This document shows, piece by piece, positions 1 through 11,857 of a stretch of DNA of 64,000 bases. The position numbers were made by a program, and so were the translations under genes. Source of the DNA: Datisca glomerata (Eukaryota > Streptophyta > Magnoliopsida > Cucurbitales > Datiscaceae); contig QANY01005671.1 in assembly GCA_003255025.1 (NCBI GenBank), positions 37,468-101,467 on the forward strand, read 5' to 3'. How positions within the stretch are numbered: position 1 is the stretch's first letter; the number at the start of each line of letters is the position of its first letter. The notes beneath the pieces were generated by a model that was not told where the DNA came from, searched no databases, and saw only the letters and a program-made list of their open reading frames with translations.

Positions 1-53
1 ACCGGAACAGGTAGTATCACAGATTAAACCGATTCACTTATCACCTCTAAACT

Positions 54-160
54 AGAAGTACGATGATTACTGATGTTGAAAATCCTTCACCAAAACAGAA
101 TTTGATTGATGCAATAATTCAAAGTTTGGGAGTGTCTTATCACGTAAGAAATGAGTGATT
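54..160 (+). pseudogene. Terpene synthase exon 2 fragment
   Basis: An isolated piece resembling the middle of exon 2 of a TPS-a sesquiterpene synthase. It reads roughly VRMITDVENPSPKQNLIDA and continues with IIQSLGVSYHV, which matches the helix-rich N-terminal alpha domain. It has no exon 1 upstream within the window. The likeness to 883-960 and 11,970-12,060 suggests a shared origin by local duplication. It runs out near a GTAAGA that could be chance. No function is expected. Confidence 0.6.
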
Positions 161-502
161 TCAATGCTTTTTGACACACAAGAGATAAGAAATGAGTGAA
201 GAGGAGCGAGACAAGGATCCCATTGACAGCAATGTGACAAAGCAATTTTGATTAGCTAGATAGATAGATGAGTGTGAGACTACAGCTTTTCTGATTCTCT
301 ATATATCTCATAACAAAACAATCGTACTAGACTAGCTACTAGGCTACAATTTCCTTTTATTTTCTTCAAGTAATTACCATTAAACAAATCCCTGCCCCAT
401 TTGGCCTCAAAAAAGAAAAATAAAAGTAAAATTCCAACCCTCAAGTCATTTAAAACGTGATGGTTTTGGAGAATTGCGTGCAATTGCCCCCTCCCTTCTT
501 CC
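161..502. other. AT-rich spacer, no gene seen
   Basis: Between the exon 2 fragment and the promoter-like segment I see no conserved coding sequence. The short minus-strand reading frame at 280-483 has no recognisable family. Confidence 0.5.
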
Positions 503-512
503 TATATAAATA
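503..512 (+). promoter_or_regulatory. TATA box of terpene synthase pseudogene
   Basis: A TATATAAATA sequence lies about 115 bp before the ATG at 618, at a plausible distance for a plant core promoter with a short A-rich leader. The leader (TTTTGAAGAGAAACAAA) resembles the leader before the second terpene synthase start at 63,363, which supports a real ancestral promoter and 5' UTR. Confidence 0.45.
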
Positions 513-617
513 ATGAAGCAGCACAAAGGCTCTCACCCACTTCAATAACTTTTTGAAGAGAAACAAATTAGCAAAAAGCTGTTTTTAAGTTTCAAAGCAA
601 AATCAACATTAGAGAAT

Positions 618-2835
618 ATGTCAATATCTCAATTAGTGAAAGCTGCTGCAAATGGTGAAAATGACAGAGCCACAGCAGCTTTCATTTCTTTCATAATTTT
701 TGAAATCCTTTGATTATTTCAACGAATATTATTTTGTGTCAAATTTTATGTGATAATGTAAATAACCATCCAAATAATTCTAATAAGTTATTTTGCTTTT
801 CAAATCTCTGTTACAGAAAATAACCAATGAGATGGAGCAACGAGCTCAAAAGCTGAAAGAGCAAGTCAGAAGCATGGTGATTGCAAATGTTGAAAATCAG
901 CCTTCACAAAACTGAATTTTGTTGATTCGATCCAACAACTGGGAGTGTCTTATCATTTTGAAACTGAAATTGAGCAAATACCCCATCAAGTCCACGAGAC
1001 CTATTCCAATTTTACCCCAAAAAAAATACAAAGGACGAAGATCTTCACAATGATTCTCTTCTCTTTAGATTGCTAAGACTGAAAAGGTTATCCTATTTCA
1101 TGTGGTAAGTAGTCAAATTTTAAATGTATAAGCATTTTTATTAATAATTATATTCAAAGTAGTTCTACATATACAAAAAAGTATATTAGGTTTTAATCAT
1201 AAATTAAAGAGTGGGTGTAGAATTATTCATAGATTACAAAATCACATGCTATAAATAATTGATTGATAACCTTGGTCCATTTAATATTAGTCTAATTCTT
1301 TGTAAGTCTATAATTAGTACTCTTAAATTTATTTGCGCCCATACGTTTTTTTTGTTTTATTTAATGAATCGAAGCAGTTATATTCAGCAAATATATGGAT
1401 GGGGCCAATGGAAAATTCAAGGAGTCAATAGCTAATAATGCAAGAGGAATGTTAAGCTTGTATGAAGCCTCATACTTGAGGGTGCATGGAGAAGATATAC
1501 TTGATGAAGCACTTGATTTTACCTCCACTCACTTGGCAGCCATAGTAGGCCAATTAAGCTCTCTTCTTGCTGAACAAGTAAGACATGCTCTAGTGCAACC
1601 CATCCATAAAAGCATGCCTAGATTGGAGGCAAGACACAACATTTCTATCTACGAGAATGATCCGTCACATAGTGATGTTCTTTTTACCTTTGCAAAACTT
1701 GATTTTAACATGTTAAAGAAACTTTACCAAGAGGAACTTAGTGAAGTCACAAGGTAAATTTCTTTGACTATCTGAGCCCCACCATTATATTCTTTTAGGA
1801 TATGTTTGGAATTACTTTCTAAACTTCATATCTATATTTTTAAAAAATTAAAAATAACTTGATAAATTCATAAATTCTTTTATAAAATTTAACAAATGAA
1901 ATTCGATTTAAAAAAAGTTCGAAAAATCCTTTTTTTTTCAATAGAAACATTTGATAAATGTACACTATCATATATATGATCAAAATCAAATATTTGGTGG
2001 TGGAAGGAATTGGATTTGGGGAGAAAGCTATCATTTGCAAGAGAAAGGCAGTGGAAAGTTACTTTTGGACAGTGGGAGTATATTTTGAGCTCAAATACTC
2101 AATTGGAAGAATAATATTGACCAAAGTAATTGCATTGATAACAATTATGGATGATATATATGATACACATACCATATTTGAAGAACTTGTAATCTTCACT
2201 GATGCAATAGAGAAATGGGATAGAAGCATTGTAGACCGACTTCCACATTACATGAAAGTATTTTATGACGTTTTATTAAATGCTTATCAGCAATTTGACA
2301 GAGATATTGATTTGGAAGGAGGAAACTATCACATTCACTATGCAAAAGAAGTAGTATATAGAATCTCTCTCAAAGTTTGAATTATATATAGTGTAGCTAT
2401 CGTATTCTCTCATTCTTATCACACTCTCTTTCCTTTTTGTGTTTTGTGATTAATAGATGAAAATACAAGCTAGATCTTATCTTGCTGAAGCTTTTTGGTA
2501 CCAAAAAGGATATACACCAACGTTGGACGAATATTTGAAAGTTTCATTGGTATCAAGTTGTTGTCACTTGTTCGCAACAATATCATTCCTTTGCATGGCA
2601 GATATTGTAACAAAAGAGGCCTATGAATGGGTGGCAAATGAACCAAAGATTTTTAAATCTTATTCTCTTATTGGTAGGCTCATGGACGACATCGTTACTC
2701 ATAAGGTATCATCTAATTATTATCTTCTTATGTAGCTGCTGGTGGAGCTACAAAACGCTACATTGCCTCCTTGCTTGTTGATCATGTTCCCACTAGATCA
2801 GTGCAACCTTACCATCTTGAAGAAGACAATTAGGG
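618..2835 (+). pseudogene. TPS-a sesquiterpene synthase pseudogene
   Basis: A class I terpene synthase, whose family cyclises farnesyl diphosphate to sesquiterpenes in the cytosol. Pieces seen: exon 1 start MSISQLVKAAANGEN (618 to about 710, truncated before the RR...W region); exon 2 817-1104; exon 3 1378-1753 (376 bp, VHGEDILDEALDF); exons 4+5 1997-2353; exon 6 2457-2705 (249 bp). The exon 3 and 6 lengths, and 358 bp for exons 4+5 after restoring one missing base, match the canonical 376, 219+139 and 249 bp. The Mg-binding DDIYD is at 2150-2164 and the second metal motif LMDDIVTHK ends exon 6. Exon 7 survives only as GGATKRYIASLLVDHVP near 2737-2800. Lesions: exon 1 truncation, frameshifts in exon 2 and near 2050, exon 4 acceptor AG changed to TG (1995-1996), and loss of most of exon 7 including the last NSE/DTE glutamate. 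The product cannot be predicted. Confidence 0.9.
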
Positions 2836-2869
2836 CTAGTTCACCTTCATAAAAGCTTCATAATTAATT

Positions 2870-3787
2870 GATGCATAATAGTTATCAGAAATATCTATGG
2901 AGCAATTTGAAAAGAAATAAAATAAAGGGGGTTCAAAGAAATGAGCATAACTTCTCGCTCGAGTATCGAATTTAGGCGTGGTGGGGCTCTGTTAGCAATT
3001 TCACGTTTTCTGCATGTTGTGATGGCCACGCCTTGCCTTTGGCTATGAAGTCAAACTTTCAGGGTCAAATTTCATCATTTGGGGATTGTTTCGATATTAT
3101 CATATTGTATTTAGATCTTTAAATGGATTTGTAGCCAATTTTGGAAGCTTTTGCATAATAAGAAATTTTGTTCATTTTTCTCTTGTGGATTCTAGTGACT
3201 TATTTCCGTTCAAGCGTCATTCGAGTAAATACCTATCCCATTTTGCCTTAGTTGGTATCAGAGCTATGGTTGACGATCATAATTGAGGTTTAGAAGCTAG
3301 GGTTAAGGCGATTGAGATGAATCTGCAGGAGATGATGACTAACTTATGAGATATACTAGCGGCTTTGAATATTGGTGGCTATAATCTTCGGAAATAATAA
3401 CCCAATGCTCAGTTTGCTGCCCCTAGGAATCCATTTCTAGTTCATAACTACACACACAATGAGAATTATGATGGGTACATGACAAAGGTAGAGATTCTTA
3501 TGTTCAATTTGAGTTTTGATGTAGAGTCTTTCCTTGATTAGATTAATGAAGTAGAAAGATATTTCAAAATCATGGAGGTTAGCGAGGAACACAAGGTTGC
3601 AATTGTCGTGTGTAAACTAAAGGGAGACGCAGGAGCTTGGTGGAAAATTATATGTGACGAGCATTATTGATAAATGATACCATCTGTAGTGGACTAGATC
3701 ATGATGAGGGATTACTACAATAGTATTTTTTCCCAAGGGATTACGCACAAACCTTATATAGGCGATTTTGGACTGTAGGCAAGGAAA
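2870..3787 (+). mobile_element. Ty3/gypsy LTR end, PBS and gag fragment
   Basis: A TTGGTATCAGAGC primer-binding site complementary to initiator tRNA-Met lies at 3252-3264, preceded by a presumed LTR end. The following degenerate gag reads INEVERYFKIMEV, then KVAIVVCKLKGDAGAWW and near the end DYAQTLY. This order is typical of plant chromovirus-type Ty3/gypsy gag. Several in-frame stops are present. The sequence is cut at 3787, where the copia LTR begins, so the copia element inserted into this copy or recombined with it. Confidence 0.75.
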
Positions 3788-4900
3788 TGTTGGAAATTGG
3801 GTGTGTTTACACCATTTATGTGGATCAATTTTGGAAAAAAATTTAGGTGAGATCCACTACGTAAAAGTGTAAGGTCTTCAGAGATTTGAGTTATCCTCCA
3901 CCTGTACATAAAAAATAACTATTAATTTGTCAAAATTGACTTTGGGATGAATGAGAAATTATCTTCCAAAGTGAGTTAAATGAGAATGGAAGAATATGTG
4001 AGAATTGTAGAAATCCCATATTAGAAAGAGAGAAAATGTTGTAGTAGTATATATAGAGATACTTGTATCAATGATGATAACTTGATAAGCCTAGATGTCG
4101 TCTCTATATGGGCCACCCATATATGAGTTACCTTTTACTCTTGATTTATTTTTCCTACTCAAAATAAGCTCAAAGGTTATAGAATATGAAGTATTCTTTA
4201 TAAATAAAGGCGCGAGATGTTTTTATCTTTGTAAATTAAGACAAAAATGTTTTTTTTTTTGGGTTAAATAGCCCTTTAATGGGTTAAATAACCTTTAATG
4301 GTGGCTCCCCCAATGAATAATATAAAAGGAGGTATTCCCCTTCTCATTTTCACACCAAGAAAGCAGTAACTCTCTTCATTCTCTCCTTTTGTCTCTCAGC
4401 GATTTTAGGTTTGTTTTCTTCAAGTTTTCGGTTCAGTTTAGGCTCGATTTTTGTCTTGGTCAGGTTCGGTTAATTTTTTGTCTGATTTATTTCTAATTCA
4501 ATTTATTTTCGATTCTGTCTACGGTATGGTTTTTCAGTCCAAGCTTTGGTTTTACGTCGTCAGTCTGGTGGTAAAATTCTTACAAGTTAGTTCGATCAAG
4601 GTAGTGAAGTTGTGTGTTCTTCAACTGCCTCTAATCGTTTTATCTTGAGAAACAGATGCCATTATCAACCTTAGTATCAAAAGTGAGAAATTATAATTGT
4701 TTTAAGGAAACTGTGAAAAAAAGACTCGATTTGATTTCTTCTTATATTATGTTACGCTTATTTTATGCTTATAATTAATTTAGCTACATTCTGTAATTAT
4801 TGTATTTACATTACTATTCGTAATTATATTTTTTACTTGTCGTAATTGGTGATACATAATTGTTGTATCACCGTTGTTTCCATTTAATCTTATAATGCAA
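3788..4900 (+). repeat. 5' LTR of copia element
   Basis: About 1113 bp, TG...CA bounded. It contains a TATAAAAGGAGG promoter-like motif near 4321-4332, a pyrimidine-rich transcribed leader, and a GGCTCCCCC segment shared with the 3' LTR. Confidence 0.88.
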
Positions 4901-5341
4901 AATATTATTTCAAACAATCTTAAAACAATTATTTCTATACAAGTTATTACGTTATAGGATTAATTTTTTGAAGTTAATTTGGTTTTCAAAATTTGTCCAA
5001 AAATTGATTTTGGAAATTGATTTGGGTTTTTCAACTTAAATTTATTATTTTTAATAGTCTCCAAAACTTTAAACTAAAAGTAACTATACAGAGAAGTTTT
5101 GTGTAGAAAATTAGAATTTAAGATGACTTGCCCCTCCAATTACATGGGAACTGAATACTGTCTTACAGGACTGGTCCTCGAATAGGTCTTAGAACCACAC
5201 TAGTTCATCTTGACAGTTATTTGTAAAAGTATTATTTGATTTATTTTGGAAAATATTTGAAAATTAGCATATTTTTGTCTTTGAGAAAATAACATAATTT
5301 TCAGTTCACACATTTCTGGTTTATATTTCAGATAAGGAAAT
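4901..5341 (+). other. Copia untranslated leader
   Basis: AT-rich leader between the 5' LTR and gag. No canonical tRNA-Met primer-binding site was found, which suggests decay or use of a different primer. Confidence 0.5.
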
Positions 5342-6250
5342 ATGATAACTGAAACCAACAACAATGTTGTAGCAAACCATGTTGCTCAAAACCAAGGGTA
5401 GAACCCTACTATTAGGGCTCAAATGCCAAACCTAGGTGTACAAAACTCTGTTGTGACCCCTGCTTGTATGGCACTGATGTCTATGCCTATTTCTTATGGA
5501 AAGAAACCTGAGAAATTTAATAGTCTGAATTGTAAAAGGTGGCAACAAAAGATTTTCTTCTACCCAACCACCCTGAATCTGGCAAAATGCTTGACTGAAG
5601 AAGTTCTTAAGCTCAATGATAATGAGCAAGATTTCCAAACGATCAGTGTTACAAATGCATGGAAACATTCTGACTATTAATGTAGAATTACATTATAATT
5701 GTCTTGTTGATTCCTTGTATAATGTTTAGTCTGACAAGAAAACAGCAAATGAGCTATAAGAATCTCTTGAACGAAAGTATAAGATTAAGGATGCGAGTGC
5801 CATGAAATTTATCATGGTCCACTTCTGAAGTTTAAACTGAAGGATTCCAAAATGTTGATCAGTCATGTGCAAGAAGTTTAAATTATCGTGCACGAGATTC
5901 ATGCTGAGGGAATGATGCTAAGTGAAATTGCCTCCTACGTGGAAGGATTTCAAGAATTTTCTCAAGCACAAATGAAAGGAAATGAGCATCGATGATCTTA
6001 TTATTCAACTTCTAATCAAAGAATATAATAGGTTATCTGAAAGAAGAGGGTTAAACAATGTTGCTATAGCAAAGGTTAACATTCTAGTGCATGGTCAAGG
6101 TTCAAAAATCAAGAAGACCAACAACAAAGGGAAGAGTCCAAACAAGCTGGGACCTAAAGGAGGAGTTTCGAAGGCAAGTGCTATAATTGTGACAAGTTGG
6201 GTAAAAAATCATCTGAGTGTAGATTTCCTAAAAGAAATAAAGAGGTAATG
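5342..6250 (+). pseudogene. Copia gag (UBN2-type) pseudogene
   Basis: Starts MITETNNNVVANHVAQNQ at 5342, followed by the conserved KKPEKFNSLNCKRWQQKI and TLNLAKCLTEEVLKLNDNEQ of the UBN2/retrotran_gag family. It is broken by stops near 5399 and 5679. The zinc-knuckle region follows at about 6165-6240 as CYNC/KLGKKSSECRF split by a frameshift. This protein would form the virus-like particle. The pieces are in the order expected for a continuous ancestral frame. Confidence 0.85.
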
Positions 6251-7620
6251 TGATTGAGAACATTGCTCAAAATGTTTCTAACATCAACCTCTTAGTAGTG
6301 GTTTCTGAGGTTAACATGGTTGGATTGAATCCAAATGAATGATGGATTGACATTGGAGCTACCCTCCATGTGTGTTCTGATCAACGTATGTTCTCTACCT
6401 TCCAAGCTATCGAGCATGGAGAAAAGTTATTCATGGGAAACTCGGCCACATCTAAAATTAAAGGTCAATGGAAAGTGGTGTTCAAGATGACTTCTGAGAA
6501 GGAATTTACTCGGAACATTGTGGTGTATGTATCTAAAATCCAAAAGAACCTTGTATCTGCTTCACTGTTGAATAACCATGGATTTTGTATGGTATTTGGG
6601 TCAAACAAAATTATTTTATCTAAGTGCGGAATGTATGTTGGTAAGGGTTATATGAGTGATAGAATTTTCAAACTCAATGTAATGACTTTGGTTAAACCCG
6701 ATATTAATAAAGCTAGTTCTTCTACTTACTTGCATGAATCTTCCAATTATGGTATGGTATACTAGCTCATGTTAATTATGATACTTGTATAAATTAATTA
6801 ACTTAGATCATATACTAACATTTCATATTGATTCAAATCATAAGTGTGAAACTTGTGTCAAGAAAAAATTAATGAGGCCATCATTCCAAAGTGTTGAAAG
6901 AAACTCAGAACCACTTGATCTAATTCACAATGATATCTGTGATTTAAAATTTATACAAACAAGATATGATAATAAGTATTTTATTACTTTTGTCGATGAT
7001 AGCACAAAATACTGTTATGTATATTTGCTAAAGAGCAAGGATGAAGCGATAAAGAAATTCATTCTATATAAAAATGAAGTTGAGAATCGAATAAGAAAAT
7101 TAAGGTACTAAAAAGTGATCAAGGTGATGAGTATGAATCACCGTTTGTTGAAATTTTTGCTCAGCATGGGATTATACATGAAACCATAACACCTTAATCA
7201 TCTCAGTTCGATGGTGTTGCTGAGCAAAAAAATCGTACCTTGAAAGGAATGATGAATGCATTATTGATCAGTTCTGGATTATCTCACAACATGTATGGGA
7301 AGTCGTTTTGACGGCTAACTATTTTTTGAATAAGTTACCTGGAAAGAAAGAGGATAAGACTTCATATGAGTTATGAAAAGGTAGAAAATATTCATACAAA
7401 TACTTACAAATGTGGGGAACAGTAGTGCGTATCGGTTCTTTGTATACGAATCTAGCAGTCTTGAGATTCGCAAGAACACTATAATTTATTCTAGGAATTT
7501 ATCATTCTTTGAACATGTATTTTCTTATAAATTCAAAGAAGTGCCAAGCTCTTCAAAAAGACTTCTGGAGACCATTAATGAAGAAGATTGTCAGGACCAA
7601 GATGAATAGTTGAGGTAGAA
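6251..7620 (+). pseudogene. Copia protease and integrase pseudogene
   Basis: The protease region reads WIDIGATLHVCSDQ at about 6343-6385, where the active-site DTGA has become DIGA. It is followed by EHGEKLFMGNSATSKIKGQ and NLVSASLLNNHGF. The integrase GAG-pre domain and zinc finger give CETCVKKKLMRPSF (near 6850). The catalytic core follows with LIHNDICDL (first Asp) and FVDDSTKYCYVYLLKSKDEA, and then QFDGVAEQKNRTL. Stops and shifts near 6344, 6764, 7110 and 7196 inactivate it. Confidence 0.85.
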
Positions 7621-7647
7621 CCTAGAAGGAAGTGCTAGAATAGAAAA

Positions 7648-8674
7648 GTCTTTTGGTCTTGATTTTCTAGTCTATATGATTGAAAGTGAACCAATAACTT
7701 GCAATGAAGCTGTAATTTCTAATGAATGTCCTTTTTGAAAGAGACAATTAAGAGTGAAATTGATTCCATTTTACAAAATCATACTTGGGAACTAATGGAT
7801 CTTCCAAGTAGACTTTTAGATGAAAAATGAATTTGATGGATCAATTGATAAATGCAAGGCTAGACTTGTAATTAAAGGCTATAGATAAAAGGAAGGTCAT
7901 GATTATTTTGATAATATTCTCCGGTGTCGAGAATAAACTTCATTAGGATGTTACTTGCAATAACAGTTTTACGAAATCTTGAAGTACATTAAATGGATGT
8001 AAAAACAACCTTTATAAATTTAGATTTAGAGGAAGAAATATACATGGAACACCCAGAAGGGTTTTCCGCTCCTAGGCAAGGAAGGAAAGTCTATAAATTA
8101 GTCAAATCATTGTATGGTTTGAAACAAGTACCAAACCAATGGCATGAGAAATTTGACAGTCACATGATGTCAATTGGATTCAAAATCAATGAATGTGATA
8201 AATATATCTATGTTAAAGATACATAGAATTGATATGTCATTATATGTTGTATATTGATGATATTCTTATCGTTAGGTTTAATGATAAGATGATCAAATCT
8301 ACGAAAGATATGTTAAAATCTAGATTTGATATGAAAGACATGAGACTTGCTGATGTTATATTGGGAATAAAAATAAAAAAAATATCAGATGGACTTATTT
8401 TAAGTCAGTCTCATTACGTAGATTCTATTCTTGGAAAATTTAACATAGATGACACTAGTGAATAAAAAACCACCGATGGATATAAGTGTACATTTGTTCA
8501 AGAATAAAGGTGAGGTATTTATCAAGTAGAATATTATAGAGTGATAGGTAGTCTAATATACTTGATATAGCCTATACAGTGAGTAAACTAAGTAGATTTA
8601 CGAGTAATCCTGGAGCTGAACATTGAAAAGTCATTGTGAGAGTATTGGGGTACGTATGATGTACTCTGAGTTAT
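7648..8674 (+). pseudogene. Copia reverse transcriptase, first tandem copy
   Basis: Contains the RVT_2 core: MDVKTTFINLDLEEEIYMEH, then KVYKLVKSLYGLKQVPNQW and the catalytic YIDDILIVRF (8250-8280), then KDMRLADVILGIKI. Stops and frameshifts separate the blocks. The whole 1.0-kb segment is repeated immediately downstream. Confidence 0.88.
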
Positions 8675-9655
8675 GGACTACACTTTTGGTCCTAATTTTC
8701 TGACCTATATGATTGAAAGTGAACCAAGAACTTTCAATGAAGCCGTGAACTCCAATGAAGGTCCATTTTAGAAAGAGGCCATTAAGAGTTAAATTGATTC
8801 AATTTTGCAAAATCATACTTGGGAATTAACGAATCTTTCACCTGATTGTAAATAGTTGGGTTCCAAGTGGATTTTCAAACGAAAAATGAAAATCGATGGA
8901 TCAATTGATAAATAGAAGGCTATGCTTGTAATTAAAGGCTACAGACATAAGAAATGTCTTGATTATTTTGATACATATTCTCCGGTGTCAAGAATAAACT
9001 CCATTAGGATGGTATTTGCAATCGTAGCTTTGCAAAATCTTGAAGTACATCAAATGGATGTGAAAACAACCTTTCTAAATTGAGATTTAGAGGAAGAAAT
9101 GTACATGGAAAACCCGGAAGGGTTTTCCGCTCCTGGGCAAGAAAAGAAAGTCTGTAAATTAGTGAAATCATTATATGGTTTGAAACAAGCACCAAAATCA
9201 TTATATGTTGATGATATGTTTATTGTTAGGAGTAATGATCAAATGATCAAATCTATGAAAGATATGGTAAAACTAGATTTGATATGAAGGACATGAGACT
9301 TGCAGATATTATATTGGGAATAAAAATCAAAAGAACATGCGATGGAGTTAATTTAAGTAAGTCTAATTATGTAGATTCTATTTTTGAAAAATTTAACAAA
9401 GATGATACTAGTGAAAAAAACACTGATGGATACAAGTGTACATTTTTTTCAAAAATAAATGTGAGAGTATCTCTCAAGTAGAGTACTCTAGAGTGATAAA
9501 TAGTCTAATATACTTAATGAGTTGTATAAGACCTAATATAACTTATACCGTGAGCAAACTAAATAGATTCACGAGTAATCCTGGAGCTGAACATTGAAAA
9601 TCCATTATAAGAGTACTGAGGTACTTATGATATACTCGAAATTATGGACTTCACT
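8675..9655 (+). pseudogene. Copia reverse transcriptase, second tandem copy
   Basis: A second version of the same RT segment: MDVKTTFLN, EEEMYMENPEGFSAPGQEKK, SLYGLKQAPK and YVDDMFIVRS. It lacks about 100 bp between GLKQAPK and the YVDD block, so QWHEKFDSHMMSIGF is present only in copy 1. The two copies have different stops and differ at scattered sites, so the duplication is old. Confidence 0.86.
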
Positions 9656-10016
9656 ATTTAAGATATCATTCTGTCCTAGAAGGATATACTGATCAGAATT
9701 GGATATTTAATAAGAAAGATACGAAGTCTACTAGTGGATATATTTTCACACTAGGAGGCCCAGCCATAGCATGGAAACCCTCAAAATAGATTGTTATAGC
9801 TAGATTCATTTTGAAATTTGAGCATATAAATTTAGACAAATGTAGGGAGGAGACTGAGTGGCTACACCACTTCCTAGAGGATATTCCTAGATGGACAAAG
9901 CCTTTACCACCAATCTGCATACACTATGATCGTCAAAGTGCTATTGGAAAGGCACACAATAATATATATAATGGTAAGTCGAGACACATTCGTTGTAGAC
10001 ATAATACCATTAAATA
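9656..10016 (+). pseudogene. Copia RNase H pseudogene
   Basis: Typical copia RNase H sequence: [20 protein letters not shown], then [13 protein letters not shown] (with one substitution), a damaged ARFILKFEHINL block, EETEWLHHFLEDIP and HYDRQSAIGKAHNN, ending SRHIRCRHNTIK. The frame is largely continuous, with two stops. Confidence 0.85.
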
Positions 10017-10739
10017 ACTACTATTGACAGGAGTTATGCCACATGACTATGTGAAGTCTAAGAATAACATTGCGGATCCATTAACCAAAGGGTTAAATAG
10101 AGAGTTAGATGAAAAGTCATCTATGAAAATGAGACTAAGGCCCATGTAAAAATAAGTTGATACAAAGAAAAACTTGCCTAGTTGATTGGAGATCCCAAGA
10201 TCTATGTTCAAAGGGACAACCTAGTTGTATAAACTTAGCCAGATCACTGCTGGGATTTTTTCTTTCCATTCCTATGATGAAAACAGTGATACCCGTTGGA
10301 GATTAGGTTAAATTGAGCTTTTAATGATTTTTATGTGTAAAAAACTGTGAGATCTGAGCAAAGTAATGCAAGTTTACTCTTAAATTATGAGATCACCTAG
10401 TGAGAGTGAAGTGAGGCCGCTTCTATAGGAATTGTTAGGGCACACAATTCTTTAGAAACTCTTACAGAACCAGGAGGATGTTCATGACCAAAATGAACAT
10501 AATCATGAGAACTAAACTGTGTCAGGGATGACTTATGTGTGTCGTATGTCATCGTTTACATAAAAGACCGAACAGTTCAAGGACATCGTGTCTACTGGTC
10601 AGCTAGTAAAATAAACACACGTACACAAGGGAAATTTCAAAGGGTGAAACCTACCTATCCTATGCAGGTTTCGGAACATAGAAATCTATCAATATGTTTG
10701 TCATGTCGTTGGTTGTCAATTTTCATTCATGTGGAGGAT
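10017..10739 (+). other. Copia pol end, 3' untranslated region and PPT
   Basis: Holds the RNase H tail (NIADPLTKGL near 10069-10098) and a non-coding stretch, ending with the polypurine tract at about 10731-10738 directly before the 3' LTR. Confidence 0.65.
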
Positions 10740-11842
10740 TGTTAGAAATTGGGTGTTTTACACCATTTTCATGAACCAATTTTGGGCAAATTATTAGGTG
10801 GGACCCACCACATAAAATGCAAGGTCTTCGGGGATTTGAGTTTTTCTCTGTGAGTACATTGAAATCAGCTATTAATTTATCAAAATTAGCTTTGGGAAAA
10901 ATGAGAAATTATCACTCAAAGTGAGTTTGATAAGAATAGAAAAATAGGTGGGAATTGTAAAAATCTCACATTAGAAAGAGAGAAATGGTTGGAGTGGTAT
11001 ATAGAGATGCTTGTATCAAGAGTGGTAACTTGATAAGCCTAAATGCTCTCTCTATATGAGCCACTCCTATATGGGCTATCTTTTGCTCCATATTTATTGT
11101 TCTTTCTCAAACGAAGCCTAAATGTCATAATACATGAAATATTCTTTGTAAATAAAAGCCCAAAACATTTTTTCATTTTTGCAAATTAAGGCAAAAATGT
11201 TTTTTGGGATAAATAGCCATTTTAGGGGTTAAATTCCATTTAATAGTGGCTCCGTCCGTGAATAGCATAAAGGGAGGCCTTCCCCTTCTCAATTTTCACA
11301 CAAAGAAAGCAATAGTTATCTTCCTTCTCTCTTTTTTTCTCTCTACAAGTTTGGGTTCATTTTCTTCAAGTTTCATGGTTCGGTTTTCAGTTCGGTCTCG
11401 GCTCAATTTTTGTCTTGGTCTGGTTTGATTGATTTTTGGCCCGGTTTATTTCTTATTCAGTCTACGGTTTGCTTTTTGGTCCGATTCTTGGGTAGCATCA
11501 TTATTTTGGTGGTAGAATTCTGACATGTCAGTTCAATCAAGGTAGTGAAGTCAAGTGCTATTCAACTGTCTCCAACTATTTTATCTTAGAAAACAGCTGT
11601 CATTATCTACCTTAGTACCACAAGTGACAAGACGTAACCGCTTTGAGTAATGGTGAAAACATGACTCGGTTTGATCCCTTGTTATATTCTGTTACACTTA
11701 TTTTACGTTGGTAATAACTTTATTTACATTTCGTGATCATTGTATTGACATTACTATTTGTAACTATACTATTTACCTTTCATAATTTTGATATTTACGG
11801 AATTGTTGTATTACCGTTATTTTCATTTAATCTTATAATGCA
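10740..11842 (+). repeat. 3' LTR of copia element
   Basis: About 1103 bp, collinear with 3788-4900 over the full length, including the start, the GGCTCC segment, the pyrimidine-rich block and the CTTATAATGCA end. Confidence 0.88.
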
Positions 11843-11857
11843 ATACACCATTTTCAA

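Larger units (their letters stand above)
3788..11842 (+). mobile_element. Degenerate Ty1/copia LTR retrotransposon
   Basis: Two direct LTRs (3788-4900 and 10740-11842), each starting TGTT(G/A)GAAATTGGGTGT and ending CTTATAATGCA, bracket gag, protease, integrase, reverse transcriptase and RNase H in copia order. A purine-rich tract GTGGAGGA sits immediately before the 3' LTR. I could not find the usual initiator-Met primer-binding site just after 4900. All genes carry many stops and frameshifts. The element is old: the LTRs differ at many positions and by small indels. The five bases flanking left (GGAAA) and right (ATACA) do not match, so no target-site duplication is visible. Confidence 0.92.

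Noticed and set aside
618..2835. Functional terpene synthase
   Set aside because: The metal-binding motifs are present, but the exon 1 truncation, frameshifts, a lost acceptor and the missing bulk of exon 7 exclude a working enzyme.
6345..7600. Active copia protease/integrase
   Set aside because: The DTGA motif is DIGA and several stops interrupt the frame.
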